A stretch of DNA of 6,350 nucleotides from Bacillota bacterium (GTDB lineage Bacteria; Bacillota; Clostridia; Oscillospirales; Ruminococcaceae): contig JAEWYJ010000018.1 of the NCBI GenBank assembly GCA_023395695.1, positions 1 through 6,350 of the forward strand. The letters run 5' to 3'. Below are positions 1-5,535 of this stretch, piece by piece; position 1 is the first letter of the stretch; each line of letters opens with the position of its first letter. The translations under genes and the position numbers were made by a program. The notes below the pieces were generated by a model. That model was given only the letters and a program-made list of their open reading frames with translations. It searched no databases and was not told where the DNA came from.

Positions 1-19
1 TACTGGGGCAATGCGCAAC

Positions 20-67
20 GGCTCGTCTCTGACGAGGCCACTGCGTCTTGGTGCGCGACAGCGCACC
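20..67. other. Two adjacent GC-rich hairpins, function unassigned
   Basis: The first hairpin pairs 22-27 (CTCGTC) with 31-36 (GACGAG) across a 3-nt loop, and can extend to 20-39 with one bulged base. The second pairs 50-56 (GGTGCGC) with 61-67 (GCGCACC) across the 4-nt loop GACA. Neither is followed directly by a T-run; the nearest is a 4-5 T stretch at 88-91. They could be the 3' end of a structured RNA or of an upstream transcription unit cut by the window edge, or a leader structure for the trmK operon. I could not match them to a riboswitch, T-box, RNase P or SRP consensus. The pairing is seen in the sequence; its role is unknown. Confidence 0.4.
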
Positions 68-240
68 GCTTAACAGGGGAACCGCTCTTTTAAACGTATC
101 GGTTGTTGCCCGCTTATGCACTACAACAAGCGCCCCGGACCCGGCAGCGTTTGTTGTTCTTTGGGCTTGTTCGCTGCGCTGTGTGCCTGCGGCGCCAACA
201 CCTTTCACGCGCACGAAAACAGTGTCGAAATTTCCGCATA
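68..240. other. Intergenic stretch upstream of trmK, no convincing gene
   Basis: The trmK reading frame stays open back to position 48, but that extension (48-257) is rich in Cys, Pro and Ala, matches nothing in the TrmK family and lacks a ribosome site, so I treat it as non-coding. A 41-codon frame (116-241) with a lipoprotein-like hydrophobic core is also open but has no Shine-Dalgarno site. I found no promoter with a convincing -35/-10 pair. Bases 138-197 resemble 5426-5480 at the other end of the gene block (see findings). Confidence 0.5.
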
Positions 241-249
241 AAGAAAGGA
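241..249 (+). promoter_or_regulatory. Ribosome binding site that fixes the trmK start
   Basis: AAGAAAGGA lies 8 nt ahead of the TTG at 258-260. It is the only good Shine-Dalgarno match near the 5' end of the frame. It therefore selects the TTG start over the in-frame start at 48, and over the downstream ATG at 306, which would remove the conserved N-terminal helix. Confidence 0.75.
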
Positions 250-257
250 TCATCAAT

Positions 258-956
258 TTGAGTGCAATTGAAACCTTGGACCCCCGTTTGCGCAGCATCG
301 CACTGATGGTACGCAGCGGTGCACGGCTGGCCGACGTTGGCTGTGACCACGGCTATTTGATTTGCGCGCTGATGCGCGACGGCAAAATAGACAGTGGCAT
401 CGCCTGCGATATTAACCCCAAGCCGCTTGAAAAGGCGCGCGAAGAAATTAATCGGCAGGGGTTAGAAGATAAAATTGCCTGCCGCCTTGGCGACGGGCTT
501 TTTCCATTGGCGCCTGATGAGGTGGACGATATTGTCATCGCCGGCATGGGCGGCGAGATGATCGCTTCTATTCTGGAGCGCTGCGAGTGGGCAAGTCTGG
601 CCAACAAGCAGTTTTTGCTCCAGCCTATGACCAAGGCGCCGTTTCTGCGCCATTGGCTTTGCACCAACGGTTTTTGCATCTCGGCCGAGAAGGCCTCGGT
701 GTCGGGCGACCACGCCTACACGGTTATGCGGGTTTCTTACACCGGCTGGCGGTGTAAGATTAGCCAATACGACCTGTACTGCTATGCGGGGGAGCTGTCC
801 TGCGACATGTCGCGGGAGGCCCGTGAGTATTTGTGGCGCACCGTATCGTCCTTAAAGCGGCAGGAAAGCGGCGTGGAGCCGACCGACCCCGAAAAGGCCG
901 CCCGCCTGCGCTGTCTGATTAATAAACTGATTACGGTCATCGAAGAGGGGATGTGA
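258..956 (+). CDS. trmK: tRNA (adenine(22)-N1)-methyltransferase TrmK
   Basis: Predicted cytoplasmic class I SAM-dependent methyltransferase that makes m1A at position 22 in the D-arm region of tRNA. From the TTG start it is 232 residues, close to the roughly 235-240 usual for the family. The Rossmann core is visible in order: SAM-binding motif I ADVGCDHGYL (25-34), acidic strand-2 end ACDINPKP (49-56), RLGDGL (76-81), and the family hallmark IVIAGMGGEMI (92-102). LLQPM (120-124) stands where some members have LQPN. The C-terminal part (about 165-232) is charged and helical, as expected for the family's coiled-coil domain. The TTG start is supported by AAGAAAGGA 8 nt upstream. The stop lies 4 nt before the rqcH start, indicating one operon and likely translational coupling. 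In many Firmicutes trmK follows rpoD; none of the three frames before 93 reads as an RpoD C-terminus. Confidence 0.92.
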   Translation: MSAIETLDPRLRSIALMVRSGARLADVGCDHGYLICALMRDGKIDSGIACDINPKPLEKAREEINRQGLEDKIACRLGDGLFPLAPDEVDDIVIAGMGGEMIASILERCEWASLANKQFLLQPMTKAPFLRHWLCTNGFCISAEKASVSGDHAYTVMRVSYTGWRCKISQYDLYCYAGELSCDMSREAREYLWRTVSSLKRQESGVEPTDPEKAARLRCLINKLITVIEEGM

Positions 957-960
957 GCCT

Positions 961-2724
961 GTGGCACTCGACGGCATGATGCTCTCGCTTTTGAGGGACG
1001 AGCTTTCGCAGGCGCTGATCGGCAGCCGGGTGGACAAGGTGTACCAGCCTGTTAAAGAAGAGCTGATTTTAAGTCTGCGCGCCCGGCACGAGAACCGCCG
1101 CCTGTTGCTTTGTGCCCATGCGGCGTCAGCACGGGCGCATTTTACCGCCATTTCGGTCGAGAACCCCAAGCAGCCGCCAATGTTTTGCATGCTGTTGCGC
1201 AAATGGGTCGGCAATGCCAAGCTTGTGGCCATCCGGCAGCCGGGCTTTGAGCGCGTGCTGTTTTTTGACTTTGAAACGGTCAACGATTTGGGCGACACCG
1301 TTCTTGTCACGCTGGCGGCCGAGCTGATGGGGCGTTATTCCAATGTCATTTTAATTGGTGCGGACGGGCGCATTCTCGATTCGATGAAGCGCGTCGGTGC
1401 CGACCGCTCGTCGCTGCGGCAAATTCTGCCGGGACTGCGTTACGAGAACCCGCCGCCGCAGGAGCGGGTTGATTTGCTGGCGGACGGCGCACAGGCGGTT
1501 GTAGCCGCGCTCAGGGCCTCCCCGAGGGATATTGACATCGCCAAGCTCTTGCAGGAGACGCTCTCGGGCGCTTCGCCGATTCTGGCGCGGGAGCTGGTGC
1601 ACCGTGCGCTTTTCGGTGCATCGGCGAATAAAAGTGCGCTTTCGGAAGCGCAGTACGCTGCGCTGACCGCGCAGCTGGAGGACCTTTGCGCTATGCTTAA
1701 GGCGGGGCGGGCACAGCCGGCTACGGTGCTGACGCCGGACGGCGTACCGAAGGACTTTTCGTTCCTGCCCATTACCCAGTATGGAAGTGCTATGCAGCTG
1801 CAGTGCTTTGATGAAATTTCGGCGATGCTGGACGCTTTTTATGGCGAAAAAGACGCCGTTGACCGCATGAAGCAGAAAATGAGCGACTTTTCTCGTATGA
1901 TTACGGCCAGAATAGAGCGTATTGAACGCAAGCTTGCCGCACAGAAGCAAGAACTGCTCGACTGTAAGAACCGCGACCAGCTGCGCCGCTTCGGCGACCT
2001 GCTTTCGGCGAATATGTACCAGCTTGAAAAGGGAATGAGCCGTGTCACCACGCCGGATTTTTTTGACGAGGCCGGTGGGGAGGTAACGATCCCGCTTGAT
2101 ATTCGCCTGACGCCGGTGCAGAACGTGCAGCGCTATTATAAGGAATATCGTCGGGCAGACACGGCCGAGAAGATGCTCAAGGAGTTGATTACGCAGGGGG
2201 AGCAGGAACTTGCCTATCTGGACACGGTTTACGACCTGATGACCCGCGCACGCTCTGAGGCGGAGCTGTCTGCCATCCGTGCTGAGCTGGGCGAGAGCGG
2301 TTATATCAAAGCTGTTGCAGGCGGTAAAAAAAAGCAGGAGCAACGGTTGCCGCCGCTGCAATACCGTTCGTCGGACGGTTTTCTTATCTTCTCCGGCCGC
2401 AATAACCTGCAAAATGAGCGCCTGACGCTCAAGGACAGCCATAAGACCGATATCTGGTTTCATGCGCAGAAAACAGCAGGTTCGCACACTGTTTTAATGA
2501 CCGAGGGGCGCGAGGTGCCAAACCGTACGCTGACCGAAGCGGCTGTTATTGCTGCGGTTAATTCAAAGGCGCGTAATTCCGCCAAGGTGCCGGTGGATTA
2601 TACGCCGGTCAAAAATGTCAAAAAGCAGCCCGGGGGTAAACCGGGTATGGTGATATATGAAAACTTCTCTACCGCCATCGTCGACCCGGACGGGGCGCTG
2701 GCGCAGTCGCTGATGCTGCCTTAG
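961..2724 (+). CDS. rqcH: RqcH, NFACT-family ribosome quality control protein (formerly FbpA-like)
   Basis: Bacterial homologue of eukaryotic NEMF/Rqc2. Family members bind obstructed 50S subunits carrying peptidyl-tRNA and recruit Ala-tRNA to add C-terminal Ala tails that mark the nascent chain for degradation. The name fibronectin-binding protein A is a legacy annotation. At 587 residues it is close to the roughly 570 of the Bacillus protein. Domains: NFACT-N (1-170), with MALDG start, QPPMFCMLLRK (71-81) and ELMGRYSNVIL (121-131); helix-hairpin-helix region (about 180-290); long coiled-coil arm (about 295-440); NFACT-R (about 465-570), with DGFLIFSGRNNLQNERLT (472-489), DIWFHAQKTAGSHT (497-510) and a basic VKNVKKQPGGKPG segment (550-562). 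The GTG start at 961 is preceded by GAGGGG (945-950) at 10 nt spacing. At the tRNA-binding acidic-Arg pair it has E97-R98 where Bacillus subtilis has Asp-Arg. It is transcribed with trmK; no terminator with a T-tract follows. Confidence 0.93.
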   Translation: MALDGMMLSLLRDELSQALIGSRVDKVYQPVKEELILSLRARHENRRLLLCAHAASARAHFTAISVENPKQPPMFCMLLRKWVGNAKLVAIRQPGFERVLFFDFETVNDLGDTVLVTLAAELMGRYSNVILIGADGRILDSMKRVGADRSSLRQILPGLRYENPPPQERVDLLADGAQAVVAALRASPRDIDIAKLLQETLSGASPILARELVHRALFGASANKSALSEAQYAALTAQLEDLCAMLKAGRAQPATVLTPDGVPKDFSFLPITQYGSAMQLQCFDEISAMLDAFYGEKDAVDRMKQKMSDFSRMITARIERIERKLAAQKQELLDCKNRDQLRRFGDLLSANMYQLEKGMSRVTTPDFFDEAGGEVTIPLDIRLTPVQNVQRYYKEYRRADTAEKMLKELITQGEQELAYLDTVYDLMTRARSEAELSAIRAELGESGYIKAVAGGKKKQEQRLPPLQYRSSDGFLIFSGRNNLQNERLTLKDSHKTDIWFHAQKTAGSHTVLMTEGREVPNRTLTEAAVIAAVNSKARNSAKVPVDYTPVKNVKKQPGGKPGMVIYENFSTAIVDPDGALAQSLMLP

Positions 2725-2755
2725 ACAGGTGCTTTATTCGCCACCCTGTATGGCC

Positions 2756-2773
2756 GGCGCAACGTTGTGCGCC
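2756..2773. other. Weak hairpin between rqcH and the radical-SAM gene
   Basis: GGCGCA (2756-2761) pairs with TGCGCC (2768-2773) around a 6-nt loop in the 105-nt gap 2725-2829. No T-tract follows, so it is not a typical intrinsic terminator. It may limit read-through, stabilise an mRNA end, or be chance. No promoter with consensus boxes is visible in the gap, so I cannot say whether the next gene has its own. Confidence 0.3.
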
Positions 2774-2829
2774 CTTAGATACGGGGCGGATGAACAGCCA
2801 ACTGACGAATACATTAAAAGGAGCTTCCC

Positions 2830-4671
2830 ATGACCTTAGATCAGCTTGACCTGCTGCTTTCGCAGGTGCAGAAGCCTGCGCGTTATACGGCGGGCGAAAT
2901 GGGTGCGGTGGTCAAAACACGTACGCCCGGCATGCTGCGTTATGCGTTTTGCTTTCCCGATTTGTACGAGGTAGGCATGAGCCACCTCGGCATGAAAATA
3001 CTGTATGGCCATGCCAACCGCCGCGACGATGTCTGGTGCGAGCGGGTATTCTCGCCCGACGCCGATATGCAGACCGCTATGCAGGAGATGGGTGTACCGC
3101 TGTTTGCGCTTGAAAGTCTGGACGAGGTCAAAGATTTTGACCTCATCGGCTTTACGCTGCAATACGAAATGTGCTATACCGAGGTTTTAAACCTTTTGAA
3201 TCTGGCGGGATTGGCCATTCGCGCCAAGGACAGAACCGACCCGTTCCCGCTTGTTGTCGTAGGCGGACCCTGCGCCTCCAACCCTGAGCCGCTGGCGGAT
3301 TTTATCGACCTCGTGTCGCTTGGCGAAGGCGAGGAGGTCTCGGACGAGCTGTTTGATCTGTGCATACAAGCCAAAAAGGCGGGTTGGACTAAGCCCGAAA
3401 TTTTGCGCCGCGCCGCGCAGATACCGGGCATTTATGTTCCGTCGCTCTACGACGTAACCTATAACGGCGACGGCACTGTCTGGGCCGTCACTGCGCGCGA
3501 GGGTGCGCCGGCCGTCGTTTCCAAGCGAGTCATTGCCGATCTCGACACGGTTTATTACCCTGAGCGCTTTGTCGTGCCGTTTCTTGACATTGTTCACGAC
3601 CGCGCGGTTGTTGAGCTGTTCCGCGGCTGCAACCGAGGGTGCCGTTTCTGTCAGGCCGGCTTTTTATACCGACCCATCCGCGAAAAATCAGCCGCGACGG
3701 TTGCGCAAAACGCCAAAAATCTTATTGAATCTACCGGCTATGATGAGATTGGCTTGTCCTCTCTTTCGACGAGTGACTACTGCGGCCTGGAGCCGCTGCT
3801 CGATTCGCTGCTCGACTGGACCGAGGCGCAGCACGTCAACCTCTCGCTGCCCAGTCTGCGCATCGACAACTTTTCGGCGTCGCTCATGGAAAAGGTCACA
3901 CGGGTGCGCAAGTCCGGTCTGACCTTCGCGCCGGAAGCGGGTACCCAGCGCCTGCGCGACGTGATCAATAAAAACATCACCGAGCAGAACGTCATGAATA
4001 CCTGCCGTACCGCATTTTTGGGCGGCTATACGACGGTTAAGCTTTATTTTATGATGGGCCTGCCCACCGAGACGTTCGACGACATCAAGGGCATTGCAGA
4101 TCTTGCCCAAAAGGTGGTGGACTTGTATTACAGCATGCCCGAGCGTCTCAAGGGCAAGTCGGTCAGTGTTAATATCAGTGTCGCCTGCTTTGTGCCAAAG
4201 CCCTATACGCCTTTCCAGTTTGAGCCGCAGGATTCAATGGAGGCGCTGCGCGAAAAGCAGCAATATCTGCTCTCCTGCGTGCGCTCCCGCAAGATTTCGG
4301 TCAGCTACCACGACTCGGCCACCAGCGTAGCGGAGGCGGCGCTGGCCAGAGGTGACCGCAGGCTCTGTCAGGTTATCGAAGGTGCGTTTTTGCGCGGCAG
4401 CCGTCTGGACGGTTGGGATCAGCATTTTAAACCGCAGGCATGGCAGCAGGCATTTGAGGAGGCCGGACTCGACCCCGACTTTTATGCACGGCGCCGCCGC
4501 AGCTATGACGAGGTGTTCCCGTGGGATCATCTCGACTACGGCGTGACCAAAGCGTTTTTTATCCGTGAGCACCAAAAGGCTATGCAGGCGGCCACCACAC
4601 CGAGCTGTTTTGCCGGCTGTAACGGCTGCGGCGCGCAGCGCCTGACGGGAGGGAGATGCCAATGTATTTAA
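2830..4671 (+). CDS. TIGR03960-type radical SAM protein with B12-binding-like domain
   Basis: Conserved protein of unknown substrate, 613 residues. The N-terminal B12-binding-like Rossmann region (about 35-175) shows CFPDLYEVGMSHLGMKILY (41-59), DLIGFTLQYE (104-113), VVVGGPCASNPEP (142-154) and LGEGEE (164-169). The standard cobalamin DxHxxG motif is not visible, so cofactor binding is unproven. The radical-SAM TIM-barrel follows, with the [4Fe-4S] ligands C267, C271 and C274 in FRGCNRGCRFC, then LTFAPEAGTQRLRDVIN (364-380) and MMGLPTET (408-415). The C-terminal tail adds a second CX3CX2C set (C593, C597, C600) plus C610 and C612. The start is sound: AAAAGGAG ends 6 nt before the ATG, and KPARY then begins the family-like N-terminus. 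It overlaps the DUF2344 gene by 10 nt; in other genomes the two can be fused, supporting joint action. I recall this family being near RNase G and L21/L27 genes, hinting at an RNA or ribosome modification role; that is inference. Confidence 0.9.
   Translation: MTLDQLDLLLSQVQKPARYTAGEMGAVVKTRTPGMLRYAFCFPDLYEVGMSHLGMKILYGHANRRDDVWCERVFSPDADMQTAMQEMGVPLFALESLDEVKDFDLIGFTLQYEMCYTEVLNLLNLAGLAIRAKDRTDPFPLVVVGGPCASNPEPLADFIDLVSLGEGEEVSDELFDLCIQAKKAGWTKPEILRRAAQIPGIYVPSLYDVTYNGDGTVWAVTAREGAPAVVSKRVIADLDTVYYPERFVVPFLDIVHDRAVVELFRGCNRGCRFCQAGFLYRPIREKSAATVAQNAKNLIESTGYDEIGLSSLSTSDYCGLEPLLDSLLDWTEAQHVNLSLPSLRIDNFSASLMEKVTRVRKSGLTFAPEAGTQRLRDVINKNITEQNVMNTCRTAFLGGYTTVKLYFMMGLPTETFDDIKGIADLAQKVVDLYYSMPERLKGKSVSVNISVACFVPKPYTPFQFEPQDSMEALREKQQYLLSCVRSRKISVSYHDSATSVAEAALARGDRRLCQVIEGAFLRGSRLDGWDQHFKPQAWQQAFEEAGLDPDFYARRRRSYDEVFPWDHLDYGVTKAFFIREHQKAMQAATTPSCFAGCNGCGAQRLTGGRCQCI
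4647..4655 (+). promoter_or_regulatory. Ribosome binding site inside the radical-SAM gene, selecting the DUF2344 start
   Basis: GGGAGGGAG is a strong Shine-Dalgarno site lying within the last codons of the upstream gene. Two ATGs follow, at 4656 and 4662. The first touches the end of the purine run, leaving only 3 nt after GGGAGG. The second lies 9 nt after GGAGG or 6 nt after AGGGAG, so it is preferred. Confidence 0.65.
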
Positions 4672-5318
4672 AGACCGTGCGCGTCTTTTTTAGCAAGTCG
4701 GGGCGCGCCATCTATATTTCACACCTTGATCTGATGCGCGCCATGACCCGCGCGTTCTCTCGCAGCGGGCTGCCGGTGTGGTATACGCAGGGTTTTCATC
4801 CGCATTTGTATATAACCTTTGCGTTGCCGCTCTCGCTGGGCACCACCGGCCTGTGTGAGTCAATGGAGATTCGTCTGCTTGAGGAGGTTGCAAACGACGA
4901 GATTGTCGCGCGCTTAAACGCTGCACTGCCCGAAGGGCTGCACGCTGTCTCGGCGGGTGAGCCGGTCATGGAGCCCAAGGACATTATGTGGGCGGATTAC
5001 CATGTGCGGCTGCGGTGTGTTCCCGCCGGGGGGGAACAGGCGCTGGCGCACTTTGCGGGGTTGGAGGCGATCCCGATGCAAAAGCGCAGCAAAAAGGGTA
5101 TCAAGACGGTAGATATTAAGCCGATGCTGCAAATGCTTTTGGTCGAGCGGCAGCCCGACGGGCTGCTGTTGACACTGCGCTGCCGCGCGGGCGTGGAGAC
5201 GAACCTGAATCCGACGCTGGCGCTGGACGCGCTGGCCGAGCTGACCGGCTTTAGGGCCGACTGGACGGCGATTGAGCGTTTTGCGATTCTGACCGAGGCG
5301 CTGGATGATTTTAAATAA
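4662..5318 (+). CDS. TIGR03936 / DUF2344 radical-SAM-associated protein
   Basis: Small conserved protein (218 residues from the ATG at 4662; 220 if the ATG at 4656 is used) of unknown biochemical role. The family signature is clear: VRVFFSKSGRAIYISHLDLM (6-25), then GFHPHLYITFALPLSLG (44-60) and GLCESMEI (63-70). A Lys/Arg-rich patch (140-148, QKRSKKGIK) sits mid-protein and could contact nucleic acid; that is speculation. There is no signal peptide or membrane segment, so it is likely cytoplasmic. It overlaps the upstream radical-SAM gene by 10 nt and its ribosome site lies within that gene, so the two are translationally coupled. Families of this type are found next to, or fused to, TIGR03960 proteins, so it probably acts as a partner or substrate-handling subunit. 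In relatives, as I recall, RNase G and L21 genes often follow; here a terminator and a convergent gene follow instead. Confidence 0.88.
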   Translation: MYLKTVRVFFSKSGRAIYISHLDLMRAMTRAFSRSGLPVWYTQGFHPHLYITFALPLSLGTTGLCESMEIRLLEEVANDEIVARLNAALPEGLHAVSAGEPVMEPKDIMWADYHVRLRCVPAGGEQALAHFAGLEAIPMQKRSKKGIKTVDIKPMLQMLLVERQPDGLLLTLRCRAGVETNLNPTLALDALAELTGFRADWTAIERFAILTEALDDFK

Positions 5319-5322
5319 GTTT

Positions 5323-5363
5323 CAAACGGACGGCCCACACAGTATGCGCGGGCCGTCCGTTTG
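5323..5363. terminator. Long perfect hairpin, probable bidirectional terminator
   Basis: A 14-bp perfect stem pairs 5323-5336 (CAAACGGACGGCCC) with 5350-5363 (GGGCCGTCCGTTTG) around a 13-nt loop. It starts 4 nt after the DUF2344 stop codon. The plus-strand tail (CGTCTGTCAAC) is only moderately T-rich. On the minus strand the stem is followed by AAACTTATTTAAAA, so a transcript of the convergent AI-2E gene could also end here, about 170 nt after its stop codon. Position and stem strength make termination the likely role. Confidence 0.8.
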
Positions 5364-5535
5364 CGTCTGTCAACATCATTCCAACTACAGAAAACTAAGA
5401 CGCTTTGACGGCTTGTTTTGCACCTGACCGCGTTGTTGTTCTCCTATGCCGTCCCATCTGCGTCCCGTGCCTGCCCGCCACAAGACAATTTTCCCAATTC
5501 CGCTTCGCTTTTTCAGCGCATGACAATATGGCGGC
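5364..5535. other. Non-coding stretch between convergent genes, possible degenerate repeat
   Basis: These 172 nt hold no supported gene. A 43-codon minus-strand frame (5526-5395, TTG start) is open but has no ribosome site and a composition unlike a protein. The block 5426-5480 shares ordered short matches with 138-197 upstream of trmK (TTGTTGTTCT, CTGCG, GTGCCTGC, GCCA at similar spacing), so it may be a dispersed intergenic repeat. No promoter is needed here because both flanking genes end into it. Confidence 0.4.

Noticed and set aside
31..46. GCCACTG string resembling part of a cobalamin riboswitch, tempting because a B12-binding-like gene lies downstream
   Set aside because: The other conserved cobalamin riboswitch blocks are not visible nearby, and the gene directly downstream is trmK.
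75..91. T-box-like string (AGGGGAACCGC followed by T-rich bases)
   Set aside because: It lacks the central bases of the AGGGTGGNACCGCG consensus, has no specifier arm or terminator partner, and the downstream gene is not an aminoacyl-tRNA synthetase or amino-acid gene.
116..241. 41-codon plus-strand frame resembling a tiny lipoprotein (hydrophobic SLGLFAALCAC core)
   Set aside because: No Shine-Dalgarno site before the ATG, very short mature part, and a position inside a stretch that may be a repeat; a chance frame is more likely.
48..257. N-terminal extension of trmK by 70 codons
   Set aside because: No ribosome site at 48, no resemblance to TrmK, Cys/Pro/Ala-rich composition, and it crosses hairpins; the TTG at 258 has a good Shine-Dalgarno site and gives the family's usual length.
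1351..2487. 378-codon minus-strand open frame
   Set aside because: It lies wholly antisense to rqcH, is Arg/Gln/Leu-rich with no recognisable motif, and rqcH is an unmistakable family member on the other strand.
5395..5526. 43-residue minus-strand frame, or its 20-residue ATG version starting at 5457
   Set aside because: No ribosome site, Arg/Thr-rich low-information composition, and it coincides with the possible intergenic repeat.
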